Shown: in pieces, positions 27,299 to 36,251 of the stretch
Numbering within the stretch: position 1 is the first letter of the stretch
Layout: every line of letters begins with the position of its first letter
DNA from: Methylotenera sp.
GTDB taxonomy: Bacteria; Pseudomonadota; Gammaproteobacteria; Burkholderiales; Methylophilaceae
Direction: 5' to 3'
NCBI RefSeq assembly: GCF_029945705.1
Contig: NZ_JAQSDC010000045.1
Coordinates: forward strand, 48,583-112,582
Length of the DNA: 64,000 nt
The notes under the pieces: generated by a model
Told to the model about the DNA's origin: nothing
Seen by the model: only the letters and a program-made list of their open reading frames with translations
The model's database searches: none
Translations under genes and position numbers: made by a program

Positions 27299-27337
27299 AT
27301 CGCCTCCAAGCGCTGAAATAGCCACAGTTAGATGGCT

Positions 27338-27366
27338 CTATATTATCAGTCAGACCGATAATATAG
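27338..27366. promoter_or_regulatory. Perfect 10-bp inverted repeat between tetR-type gene and hypothetical gene
   Basis: CTATATTATC (27338-27347), spacer AGTCAGACC, GATAATATAG (27357-27366). It could be an operator overlapping the promoter of the leftward hypothetical gene, or an AT-rich transcription end of the TetR-family gene upstream of it. The lack of a GC-rich stem and T-run favours an operator. Confidence 0.5.
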
Positions 27367-27401
27367 TCATGTTTGGCGATTAACAAGTGTTTTGCTGATA
27401 A

Positions 27402-28022
27402 TTACTGTTTTCTGCGTAAGTTAATGTGAGATTTGATGAGGTCTTTCGCTTGATGCCTAAACATAGTGCCATCCGCGTCTTTTACCCACATATGCAATAA
27501 ACCGCTAAAAAATAAGTGAGTATCTAATGCCAGCGCTAGAGGTGTAAGTTTGCTTGATAGTAGGTTTTGCTGTTCTGCACGTTCGTAAGCAAGTTTAATT
27601 TTGCCTGTGATACTTGAGCAATTATTGAGAATTTGTTGTAAAACTAAAGAGAACTCGTCTACGTATTCGCATTTAATCATCATGATTTCATACGTTTGAC
27701 GCATTTCAATGTTGTTATTAAGATCGTCAATGGTCACACAAAGGCTGTTTTCAATTTGAGTGAGTGGGTCAACATCGCTAGCTAGGGTCAATGAGTCATC
27801 CATGCGGTCGATGAGGGGCAGAAAAACTTGATCGCGGATAGCGTGGAAAATTTCAGTTTTGTTTTCAAAGTGCCAATAGACGGCGCCGCGAGTGACCTCT
27901 GCGTGTGCTGCAATATGCTCTAAGGTTGATCGGCTTACGCCACGTGCTAAGAATACAGCGCGAGCAGAATTAATAATGCGTTTTCGCGTAAGTTCTGCAT
28001 CTTCTTTAGTTTTTCTAACCAT
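27402..28022 (-). CDS. TetR-family repressor of the RND efflux operon (AcrR/TtgR type)
   Basis: A 206-residue TetR regulator. The DNA-binding domain is at the N-terminus (RKRIINSARAVFLARGVSRS, then HIAAHAEVTRGAVYWHFENK), closely resembling AcrR, MexZ and TtgR. The ligand domain shows the TetR_C_2 style (FLPLIDRMDDSLTLA). It is transcribed divergently from the efflux operon that starts at 28313. A 43-bp palindrome lies between them, so it very probably represses that operon and itself. The inducer is unknown. Confidence 0.92.
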   Translation of the reverse strand: MVRKTKEDAELTRKRIINSARAVFLARGVSRSTLEHIAAHAEVTRGAVYWHFENKTEIFHAIRDQVFLPLIDRMDDSLTLASDVDPLTQIENSLCVTIDDLNNNIEMRQTYEIMMIKCEYVDEFSLVLQQILNNCSSITGKIKLAYERAEQQNLLSSKLTPLALALDTHLFFSGLLHMWVKDADGTMFRHQAKDLIKSHINLRRKQ

Positions 28023-28110
28023 TTAAATTGTTCTCGCCATTTAAGTGCTTACCTAATATGAATTAGGTAACCCAAATCAATTTGTTAAATATTTGTAAAA
28101 TATATATACA

Positions 28111-28153
28111 TACATTCTTGTTTGTATATAATATACATACAAACAAGAATGTA
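28111..28153. promoter_or_regulatory. Efflux-operon operator: perfect 17-bp-arm palindrome
   Basis: TACATTCTTGTTTGTAT (28111-28127) is repeated in inverted form at 28137-28153 with a 9-bp AT spacer. The left arm overlaps an AcrR-like site (TATACATAC, six bases, GTTTGTATA; 28105-28128, one mismatch). It is about 90 bp upstream of the TetR-family gene start and 160 bp upstream of the adaptor gene. Two repressor dimers could bind. The assignment to the neighbouring repressor is inferred. Confidence 0.8.
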
Positions 28154-28312
28154 AGCAAGTAAATTTTTATAAAAAATGATAAAAATACTATATTAATCAT
28201 TGGTGTAGCTGAAATTAAACCGAATACATATTTAAAAAATAGCTGAGTAGCTAATTTAATTAAGCAATCAATTAAGCCAAAAAACCAATTAAACAAAGAA
28301 TTAAATTAAAAA

Positions 28313-29542
28313 GTGGAGCCAATAATGTTATTCAACGTCGATAAGCAACGTCCTCAAGTACATTTATTAAAAACCAAGTCATTAGCAGGTGCAGTCAAGT
28401 TGACTACAATCGCTCTACTGGTTGGTTTAGCCTTGAATGGTTGTGGTAAGAAAAATGATGCAGCTGCGCAAGCTGGTGGCGGAATGCCCCCCATGCCAGT
28501 CAGTGTGATTGAGTTAAAGGCAACCAGCGTGCCGATTAGCGCAGAATCTGTAGCACAAACTGAAGGTGCAAAAGAAGTGGAGATACGTCCACGCGTGGGT
28601 GGTATTTTGCTCAAAAAGCTATTTGAAGAAGGTGAACCTATTAAAGCGGGTCAAGCGATGTTTTTAATAGACCCAGTGCCATTTCAAATTGCACTTTCAA
28701 ACGCTAAAGCGCAATTAGCACAACAGCAAACACATGTAGAGCAAACTCAGCGTGAAGCAACGCGTTTAGATGGTTTATTGGCATCACAGTCTATTAGTAA
28801 ACGTGAGGCTGATAATGCGGGCTCTGACAGTAATTTGGCACGCGGAGCTTTAGCACAAGCTGAGGCAAGTGTTCGTGAAGCACAGTTAAACCTATCTTAC
28901 ACAACGGTAACCTCTCCTCTGTCAGGCATAGCTGGGCGCTTTGAATTCTCAGAAGGTGCATTGGTGAGTGCTAATACTAGTCTATTGACGACAGTGAGCC
29001 AAATTAGCCCAATTTGGGTGCGTTTTAGCTTGTCAGATAGTGAGTTGGCGCAGTTAGGTGGGCATTTATCGCCATCTAACGTAAAAGAAGTGGCGCTCAT
29101 CATGCCAAGTGGCAAGGAATATCCTTCAAAAGGTAGTTTGAACTTTGCTGCAAGTGGCATAGATCCACAACTTGGCACACAGCAATTACGTGCGACGTTT
29201 GATAATCCTGATAAAAGCTTATTGCCAGGACAGTTCGTGCGTGTTCGTGTGACTACTGGTCACAAAGATGGCGTGTTTGTTGTGCCACAAACTTCCATTT
29301 TAACTAACGACCAAGGCAAGTTTGTTTACGTTGCGAATGATAAGAATGAAGCGACGATTAAACCGATTGTGGTTGGTAACTGGGTAGGAACAGACTGGGT
29401 GGTATTAAGTGGTCTTGAAGCTGGTGAGAAAGTAATTGTTGATAATGTCATTAAGTTGCGTCCAGGAGCTGCTGTTGCACCACATCCTGCTGGTGAAGCG
29501 CCTGCAGCACCAGCAGAGCCGTCTAAAGCTGCTGCAAAGTAA
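28313..29542 (+). CDS. RND efflux periplasmic adaptor (membrane fusion protein)
   Basis: A 409-residue periplasmic adaptor lipoprotein of an AcrA/MexA/TtgA-type pump. The lipobox is LALNGCGKK (Cys about 45). Next come the lipoyl half-motif EIRPRVGGILLKKLFEEGEP, a coiled-coil hairpin (AQLAQQQTHVEQTQREATRL), the second lipoyl half LSYTTVTSPLSGIAG, and a beta-barrel with LLPGQFVRVRV. The first 20 residues are polar and come before the hydrophobic signal, so a later start is possible. It is the first gene of the operon and is followed by the pump gene after 126 bp. Confidence 0.93.
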   Translation: MEPIMLFNVDKQRPQVHLLKTKSLAGAVKLTTIALLVGLALNGCGKKNDAAAQAGGGMPPMPVSVIELKATSVPISAESVAQTEGAKEVEIRPRVGGILLKKLFEEGEPIKAGQAMFLIDPVPFQIALSNAKAQLAQQQTHVEQTQREATRLDGLLASQSISKREADNAGSDSNLARGALAQAEASVREAQLNLSYTTVTSPLSGIAGRFEFSEGALVSANTSLLTTVSQISPIWVRFSLSDSELAQLGGHLSPSNVKEVALIMPSGKEYPSKGSLNFAASGIDPQLGTQQLRATFDNPDKSLLPGQFVRVRVTTGHKDGVFVVPQTSILTNDQGKFVYVANDKNEATIKPIVVGNWVGTDWVVLSGLEAGEKVIVDNVIKLRPGAAVAPHPAGEAPAAPAEPSKAAAK

Positions 29543-29668
29543 GTCAATAAATGATACTTAAATGAACAATTTTTAAGATTAAAGCTAAATGCTTGAATAC
29601 TCTAACCAAATGAATGCTCAGGCAACAGAATTTAGCTAAGATTAAACCAAGTTTAAACGAGAATTAAT

Positions 29669-32600
29669 ATGACCAAATTTTTTATCACCCGGCCTATTTT
29701 TGCCAGCGTTTTATCAATCATTATTGTATTGGCAGGTTTGGCAGCGGCATTAAAACTACCAATTGCGCAGTATCCTAATATTGCCCCACCAACAGTGCTA
29801 ATTACCGCAACTTATCCTGGTGCGAGTGCTGAAACATTATCTAAAACCGTAGCTGCACCAATTGAAGAACAGTTAAGCGGTGTTGAAGGTTTGCTTTACT
29901 TTAACTCAAGTGCTGACTCCAGCGGCACATTGACGATTACTGCTACATTTGAAGTAGGTACTGATGTTAATCAAGCAACGTTTAATGTAAGTAACCGCGT
30001 AAATATTGCTACGCCACGCTTGCCTGATGAAGTGCGCCGTACTGGTTTAGTGGTGCAAAAGCGGTCGAATGACATATTGATCGTGCCCATGCTGACTGAT
30101 AAACAGAAGAAGTATGATCCGCTTTATTTAAGTAATTACGCAACACTCAACGTGTTAGATGAGCTTAAGCGCATTAAAGGTGTTGGAGACGCCAGTATTG
30201 TCGGCGGACAAGATTACTCTATGCGTATATGGTTGCGTCCAGACAAAATGGCGCAATTAGGCGTGACAACGACTGATATTGCCACTGCGATTCAAGCACA
30301 AAATGCACAGTATGCAGCAGGGAAAATTGGTCAAGAACCTTCACCTAGCTCGCAACAGTTGGTCTACACAGTTACCGCTAAAGGTCGTTTGATTGAGCCT
30401 AGTGAATTTGGCAATATTATTATTCGCGCTAGCGGGCCACGTGGTGTGTTGTATTTAAAAGATGTAGCACGTATTGAACTAGGTTCACAAAGCTATAACG
30501 TGCGTACGGCATTGGACGGTTTGCCAGGTGTTGGTATTCTTGTCTTCTTGCAAACAGGTGCTAATGCACTTGATACAGCACAAGCAGTTAAAGATAAAAT
30601 GAACGAGCTAAAACCACGCTTTCCAAAAGGTGTGGATTGGGAAACACCTTATGACACTAGTGATTTTGTTAAATCTTCAATTGAAGAAGTGGTAAAAACA
30701 TTAGCAGAAGCAATGGTGTTGGTTGTAATTGTTGTATTTATTTTCTTACAAAGCTGGCGCGCGACTTTAATTCCATTGATTGCTGTGCCTATTTCACTTA
30801 TCGGTACGTTTGCAGGCTTGTGGATTTTTGGTTTTTCTATCAATACGCTAACCTTGTTTGCCATGGTGCTGTCGATTGGTATTGTGGTCGATGATGCGAT
30901 TGTGGTGTTAGAGAACGTCGAGCGGCTAATGTCAGAAGAAAAACTGTCGCCGATTTCTGCCGCCATTAAATCAATGGAACAAGTATCTGGCGCTGTGATT
31001 GCAATTGTACTAGTGCTTTGTGCGGTATTCGTGCCAGTGGCATTCTTAGGTGGTATTGCAGGTGAAATGTATCGCCAGTTTGCAGTGACTGTTGCCGTTG
31101 CTGTGGTAGTTTCAGGCCTAGTTGCACTGACACTCACCCCCGCTTTATGTGCAATATTACTAAAATCTGTGCATGAAGAATCAGCATTTTTTAAACCGTT
31201 TAACCGTGGTTTTCTGAAACTAACTAATTTTTACGCAAAAACAGTGAATTTAACTTTGCATCATAAGTTTATTGGATCTCTCGTTTTTGGTGGAATTATT
31301 GTTTTAGTAGTTCTCTTACTTAGATCTGTACCTGGTAGTTTTGTACCAGCAGAGGACCAAGGCTATGTAATTGCAGCGGTTATTATGCCAGATGGAGCAA
31401 CTTTAGCGAGAACGGCTAAAACAACTGAGGCTGTGCGTGCGGCAATTTCTAAAGACTCTGCAGTTGCTCATGAGTTTGCAATTTACGGACTAGATTTAAT
31501 AGGCGGCGGTAACAAAACTAGTGCAGCAACCATGTTTGTTCGAATGACAGATTGGGCTGAACGTCAAACCACGGCGGAAGGTATTGTAGGCAAGCTTTTT
31601 GGTATCGGTATGCAGCAGCCAGATGGGATGGCAATTGCATTTAATCCGCCTGCGATTCGCGGTTTAGGCAACTCAGGAGGTTTTGAAGTGTATGTGCAAA
31701 GCCGAAGTGATACTGACCCTATACATTTATCAGCCGTAGTGAATAGCTTTACTGAAGCATTAAAAGCTGAAAAAGAGTTAGCCGGTATTAATACGTTTTT
31801 CCGTCCAACTGTGCCGCAGTTATTTGTTGAAGTTGATGAAGCTAAAGCTATTTCACAAGGTGTACCAGTGGCTGATATTTACGCTACTTTGCAAAGTACG
31901 ATGGGTTCTCTGTATGTAAATGACTTTAATAAATCAGGCCGTACTTACCGAGTACAGTTACAAGCTGAGGCAGAATTTCGCATGAAAGCTGAAGACTTAG
32001 GTAAGGTTTATGTGCGCTCAAATGCTGGCAAAATGATACCGCTTTCAGCGTTAAGTAAAGTGAGTAACATTGTAGGTCCAGAGCTATTAGAGCGCTATAA
32101 CGGTTTGCTTTCTGCCAAGGTATTAGGTGGTGGTGCGCCAGGTGTTAGTTCTGGAGAAGCGATTAAAATGGTAGAGAAAGTAGCGGCAGAAAACTTGCCA
32201 GATGGCTACCAAATTGCTTGGACAGGTCAAGCATACCAAGAAAAACGTACAGGTTCAGCGGCGATTATGGCTTTTGGCTTTGCGATTATCATGGTGTTCT
32301 TGATTCTTGCTGCGCAATTTGAAACTTGGGCATTACCATTGGCTGTGATTATGGCGGTACCATTTGCTTTAGCTGGTGCGTTGTTGGCTGTGTTGTTACG
32401 TGGCATGCCCAATGATATTTACTTTCAAATTGGTTTAATTACGCTGGTTGGTTTAGCAGCAAAAAATGCGATTTTGATTGTGGAGTTTGCCAGCCAGAAA
32501 ATGGAAACAGGCATGCCTGTTGGGCAAGCTGCGCTTGAAGCCGCTAGAATGAGGTTTAGACCAATTGTCATGACATCAATGGCGTTCGTGTTAGGTATCG

Positions 32601-32794
32601 TACCGTTGGTGGTTGCTTCTGGTGCGGGTGCAGCAGCACGACGTTCAATGGGTACTGGCGTGTTTGGCGGTATGATATTGGCAACGTTTGTTGCGACAAT
32701 ATTCATTCCACTGTTCTTTACTTGGTTATCTGGCAAGCATGTGCGTCACCATGGACATGTTGAAACAGACCTCAATAAGCAGGAGACAGTGTGA
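29669..32794 (+). CDS. RND multidrug efflux permease (HAE1 family, AcrB/MexB type)
   Basis: A 1041-residue inner-membrane proton-driven drug exporter with 12 spans and two large periplasmic loops. Family motifs are present: the N-terminal FFITRPIFASVLSIIIVLAG, the proton-relay Asp pair in GIVVDDAIVVLENVERLM, a Lys in LAAKNAILIVEFA, and ARMRFRPIVMTSMAF near the end. The length is typical of the hydrophobe/amphiphile subfamily rather than the heavy-metal CusA group. The stop overlaps the outer-membrane factor start. The substrate spectrum is unknown. Confidence 0.96.
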   Translation: MTKFFITRPIFASVLSIIIVLAGLAAALKLPIAQYPNIAPPTVLITATYPGASAETLSKTVAAPIEEQLSGVEGLLYFNSSADSSGTLTITATFEVGTDVNQATFNVSNRVNIATPRLPDEVRRTGLVVQKRSNDILIVPMLTDKQKKYDPLYLSNYATLNVLDELKRIKGVGDASIVGGQDYSMRIWLRPDKMAQLGVTTTDIATAIQAQNAQYAAGKIGQEPSPSSQQLVYTVTAKGRLIEPSEFGNIIIRASGPRGVLYLKDVARIELGSQSYNVRTALDGLPGVGILVFLQTGANALDTAQAVKDKMNELKPRFPKGVDWETPYDTSDFVKSSIEEVVKTLAEAMVLVVIVVFIFLQSWRATLIPLIAVPISLIGTFAGLWIFGFSINTLTLFAMVLSIGIVVDDAIVVLENVERLMSEEKLSPISAAIKSMEQVSGAVIAIVLVLCAVFVPVAFLGGIAGEMYRQFAVTVAVAVVVSGLVALTLTPALCAILLKSVHEESAFFKPFNRGFLKLTNFYAKTVNLTLHHKFIGSLVFGGIIVLVVLLLRSVPGSFVPAEDQGYVIAAVIMPDGATLARTAKTTEAVRAAISKDSAVAHEFAIYGLDLIGGGNKTSAATMFVRMTDWAERQTTAEGIVGKLFGIGMQQPDGMAIAFNPPAIRGLGNSGGFEVYVQSRSDTDPIHLSAVVNSFTEALKAEKELAGINTFFRPTVPQLFVEVDEAKAISQGVPVADIYATLQSTMGSLYVNDFNKSGRTYRVQLQAEAEFRMKAEDLGKVYVRSNAGKMIPLSALSKVSNIVGPELLERYNGLLSAKVLGGGAPGVSSGEAIKMVEKVAAENLPDGYQIAWTGQAYQEKRTGSAAIMAFGFAIIMVFLILAAQFETWALPLAVIMAVPFALAGALLAVLLRGMPNDIYFQIGLITLVGLAAKNAILIVEFASQKMETGMPVGQAALEAARMRFRPIVMTSMAFVLGIVPLVVASGAGAAARRSMGTGVFGGMILATFVATIFIPLFFTWLSGKHVRHHGHVETDLNKQETV

Positions 32795-34248
32795 TGCAAT
32801 ATTTAACTTTGAATAACCAGAACCTTTTTAACAAGAACCTTTTTAAAATGAAACTTATTTGTTTAATAGTACCAATGGCGCTGCTTTCTGCTTGTCAATC
32901 GTTGGGGCCAGATTATTCACGCCCAAAATTGGCAGTACCTAGCCAATACTCAGAGCAGGCGGATCAGGCGCAAAGCAAAGTCTCATCGACTTGGTGGACG
33001 GCGTATCAAGATCAGCTTTTAAATGATTTGGTGAGCAAAGCCTTACAAACTAATACTGATATTAAATTGGCTGTTGCACGTATAGAAGAGGCTGACGCTT
33101 TGGCTAGGGAGATTGGCGCCGCAACACTACCTCAAGTCGATTTGAATGCAGGTGCTAATCGATCACGCGTGACTGAGCTGGGTGGTAACCCTGTGACGAC
33201 TAATCCACGTAATGATTTTAAAGCAGAGTTAGGGACTTCTTTTGAGATCGATTTTTGGGGAAAACTGCGTCGTGCAAAAGAATCAGCGCGTGCACAAATA
33301 CTCTCTACTCGCTATGCAAAAGATACGGTTGCGCTTTCACTATCCGGCTTGGTTGCTACTAATTATTTAACCCTACGCAGTTTAGATTCGCAAATTACGC
33401 TCACCCAAGAGAGCATGAAAAGTCGTGAAGCTAGTTTAGGTTTAACTAAACGTCGCTTAGAAGGTGGCGTTGCGTCAGCTTTAGATGTCTATCAGGCCGA
33501 AGTGGCAAGTGCAAACCTGGGCGCTCAGTATGCTGAACTCACGCGACAAAGAGCGTTGAGCTTGCATCAGCTAGCTATATTGACGGGTGAGTTAAGTTTA
33601 AATATCGCCAGTGCTGACATACAGTCGTTACCAGTTCCACCAACGCCACCAGCTGGCTTGCCTTCTAGTTTGTTAGAAGCTCGGCCAGATGTGGCTCAGG
33701 CTGAACAGCAAATGATTGCTGCAAATGCAAATATCGGCGTGGCGAAAGCGGCTTTATATCCAACCATCTCACTCACTGCTGGTTTAGGTGGCGAGTCTTT
33801 GGAGTTGGGCGATATATTAAAGTCAGCAGCACGTATCTGGACAGGTGGCGTAAGTTTGTATTTGCCGATATTTGATTCAGGTAAGCTTAACTCTAAAGTA
33901 GATCAGGCAAGTGCGAAACAAAAGCAAGCATTAGCGAGCTATGAAGGCGCTATACAAACAGCCTTCAGAGAGGTGAATGATGCCTTGGTCGATTTACGTC
34001 AAAACACTGAACGTGAAGACGCGCTGAATAAAAGCCAAATCGCAGCTAAAAAAGCGTTAGATGTGTCTGAAAACCGCTATAAATCAGGCTATTCTGCTTA
34101 TTTAGATGTATTAGATGCACAACGTGTTTATAACGACTCCGCTTTATCTTACGTGCAAAGTCGTCAAGCTAGATTGGCGGCTACGGTAGGTTTGTTTAAA
34201 GCGCTGGGTGGTGGTTGGCAAGCTGAAGAGCAGACTCAAACTAAATAA
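32791..34248 (+). CDS. NodT-family RND outer-membrane factor lipoprotein
   Basis: Outer-membrane channel of the tripartite pump, 485 aa from GTG at 32791; ATG at 32794 is equally possible with AGGAG at 32781-32785. The lipobox is VPMALLSACQSLGPDY; an internal ATG at 32848 gives the shortest complete signal peptide, which hints that translation may start there. Two TolC-like repeats are seen (DIKLAVARIEEADALAR, LDVYQAEVASANL, ALDVSENRYKSGYSAYLDVL). It ends the operon and is followed by a strong terminator hairpin. Confidence 0.93.
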   Translation: MMQYLTLNNQNLFNKNLFKMKLICLIVPMALLSACQSLGPDYSRPKLAVPSQYSEQADQAQSKVSSTWWTAYQDQLLNDLVSKALQTNTDIKLAVARIEEADALAREIGAATLPQVDLNAGANRSRVTELGGNPVTTNPRNDFKAELGTSFEIDFWGKLRRAKESARAQILSTRYAKDTVALSLSGLVATNYLTLRSLDSQITLTQESMKSREASLGLTKRRLEGGVASALDVYQAEVASANLGAQYAELTRQRALSLHQLAILTGELSLNIASADIQSLPVPPTPPAGLPSSLLEARPDVAQAEQQMIAANANIGVAKAALYPTISLTAGLGGESLELGDILKSAARIWTGGVSLYLPIFDSGKLNSKVDQASAKQKQALASYEGAIQTAFREVNDALVDLRQNTEREDALNKSQIAAKKALDVSENRYKSGYSAYLDVLDAQRVYNDSALSYVQSRQARLAATVGLFKALGGGWQAEEQTQTK

Positions 34249-34269
34249 TACTTAGTCATCCATGTGAAC

Positions 34270-34318
34270 GGCACTCAACTCTCATCACTTTATGAGAGTT
34301 GAGTTGCCATTTTTCTTT
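34270..34318 (+). terminator. Rho-independent terminator after the efflux operon
   Basis: ACTCAACTCTCAT (34273-34285) pairs with ATGAGAGTTGAGT (34292-34304) around a 6-base loop. The stem is extended by GGC/GCC with one bulged T, and ATTTTTCTTT follows. The right arm lies inside the last codons of the opposite-strand gene ending at 34290, so the hairpin may serve both directions. Confidence 0.85.
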
Positions 34319-36029
34319 CTATGACTTGCGTGTAAATAACGCGTAACCAGTTTTCATGATGTTCTAAAGTTTCAGTAAACTTAACTAACATATCCGCGCC
34401 AGAAATATTGATTCTATAGGTGTCATTTTTGTTGTAATGCAGCCTAGGTATTATCAACGACTCGAGTTGCATTGAGTCATGTTGAGGAAGAGTAAACTCT
34501 CTAGGTAGATATAGGCAGGTAAAGCTAGTCTCGGCAGCACCGCTGTTAAAACCCACAGGCTCGTTGAATTCTTTTCTAGTCACAATAGGCGTATTTTTTA
34601 CTGAGCTATTTTCAGCAGAGCTCTTAGCTTTAGCCGCGGCAACGCTAACGTTCTGCGCCTCTACACAAAAAGCAGTGGTGCTTAATAGCTCAATACCAAT
34701 ATGTAGCTCGTTACCAATCACAGGTTTTATGCTACGAATGACACCGATTTTAGTGGCGTCTTTTTGATCACTGATGGTCACGCCCATCAGCATGCCCAAG
34801 CTCAATTCACTTGCAGGCTTATTGGTGTACATGCCTAACCCTTTAGGGCATTCATCAATAATTTTAGATTGAGCTGCACCCAAGTCTAAATAAATAACAT
34901 TGGGGCCGTTCTGATCTTTACTTAAAGAGTGTGTGGCCAATCGCTCGTCAAACGATTTATTACCTTGATAAGATTTACCCACACGTTGAATACGCATATT
35001 TTCATGCTGTTTGATGTGATAGCAAGTGTATTCAAAGCCATAAGTAGTGCTTGCGTATTTAGATGTTTTCGCGCGCTCAGACGATCTACGTTGACGTTTA
35101 TATTCAGCACGCGACCATTCTGTTTTCAAAATTTCTAAAGTAGGTACAGCGTATTGATGACTAATAAAATCTTTCATCTCTTGTTGCTTGGGCAAGATGT
35201 TGTATTCAATCAGTGAAAGGCATAATTCAATCTTTAGATTCACACTATCAAAACACCAATAGCGATAACTCGGTAAAGGCTTGAAATTTCTAATGCGTTT
35301 TGCAGCTGCATCACTTGCAGTATCTACATAAAATAGATGTTTATTCTCATCATAGGTATTTTGAATAAGAATCTTAGGTGTCCAATACGCCAGCATATTG
35401 CTCACTAATTCAATTTGTTTACGCTGAAAACTTAGGCTTTCTAAGTTGCCCAGCATGCAAGCTTGCATGTAGGCAGAAGATAGGGTGGTGATTTCCTTCT
35501 CGGGGTAAGCTCTTACATAGCTATCAAGTATGGACTGCTTTTCAGCGACTAAATAGAGTTTAGATAATTGTAGCCAAACATTTGCTGGGGCGCTTTGATA
35601 ATTATAAAAGCGCCATTTAATCATTTGCGTGGCATTGTTAATAGCGCGCGCCAACATCACAATTAAAGATTGTGGTTGGAAGGGCGCTAAATGATCAATG
35701 AGTGTGTTATAAATGAGGTAAATCTGTCTGTGATATAAAAACACCGCATTGGCAATACGCTCTTCTAAATCAACACTCAAATTATCTATATTAATATAGT
35801 GAGATGTAATTCTATCGACAATGATGTGTATTTTTTCGTCAATCGCAAATAGCGATTCTATGTGTTGCTCGTCTTTGAAAATGTCTTTTTTAGCGTCAGC
35901 GTTGAGTTGTTGTGTTGCGTGCTCAATTGCAGACACATCATCCATGCCATCTAACTCTTTGCCCCATGCAAAAGCTATTTCGGCTTTTGACGATGGTGGC
36001 TGATTAAATATTTTTCTAAAAAATTCCAT
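34290..36029 (-). CDS. Large hypothetical protein, possible PilZ-like C-terminal barrel
   Basis: A 579-residue protein that I cannot assign. The N-terminal two thirds are helical with no membrane span (LFAIDEKIHIIVDRITSHYI, then LIVMLARAINNATQMIKWRF, then LEILKTEWSRAEYKRQR). A basic run RRSSERAKTSK sits near 316-326. The C-terminal part has a barrel-like stretch, LSLGMLMGVTISDQKD then IGVIRSIKPVIGNELHIGI, similar to domains near PilZ (c-di-GMP-binding) proteins. That similarity is weak and the function is unknown. It is a single gene on the minus strand, between the efflux operon and gltX. Confidence 0.8.
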   Translation of the reverse strand: MEFFRKIFNQPPSSKAEIAFAWGKELDGMDDVSAIEHATQQLNADAKKDIFKDEQHIESLFAIDEKIHIIVDRITSHYINIDNLSVDLEERIANAVFLYHRQIYLIYNTLIDHLAPFQPQSLIVMLARAINNATQMIKWRFYNYQSAPANVWLQLSKLYLVAEKQSILDSYVRAYPEKEITTLSSAYMQACMLGNLESLSFQRKQIELVSNMLAYWTPKILIQNTYDENKHLFYVDTASDAAAKRIRNFKPLPSYRYWCFDSVNLKIELCLSLIEYNILPKQQEMKDFISHQYAVPTLEILKTEWSRAEYKRQRRSSERAKTSKYASTTYGFEYTCYHIKQHENMRIQRVGKSYQGNKSFDERLATHSLSKDQNGPNVIYLDLGAAQSKIIDECPKGLGMYTNKPASELSLGMLMGVTISDQKDATKIGVIRSIKPVIGNELHIGIELLSTTAFCVEAQNVSVAAAKAKSSAENSSVKNTPIVTRKEFNEPVGFNSGAAETSFTCLYLPREFTLPQHDSMQLESLIIPRLHYNKNDTYRINISGADMLVKFTETLEHHENWLRVIYTQVIERKMATQLS

Positions 36030-36251
36030 TTTTGGTCTATTTTTATACTTTAATTAATGATTAAAATACGAATATGTATTAATAAAAGCAAGTAGCGTGC
36101 CAGTAGTTGCAGATTCTTTAAGTTTGAATGTCTGATGTGGGTAGTACAAATTATGTGAAATTATAGAGGATATAAACCTGATTACATAAGAGCTATTTAA
36201 CATCGCATGATAAAATAACCATTTTATTGTTAATGTAAGTTACTGTTAAAT

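Noticed and set aside
28063..28296. 77-aa hydrophobic open frame on the minus strand
   Set aside because: It spans the AT-rich regulatory region and the operator palindrome; its Phe/Ile/Leu-rich composition follows from AT content.
30649..31137. 162-aa frame antisense to the RND pump gene
   Set aside because: Ser/Thr/Ile-rich shadow of a membrane protein gene; the sense strand shows conserved RND motifs.
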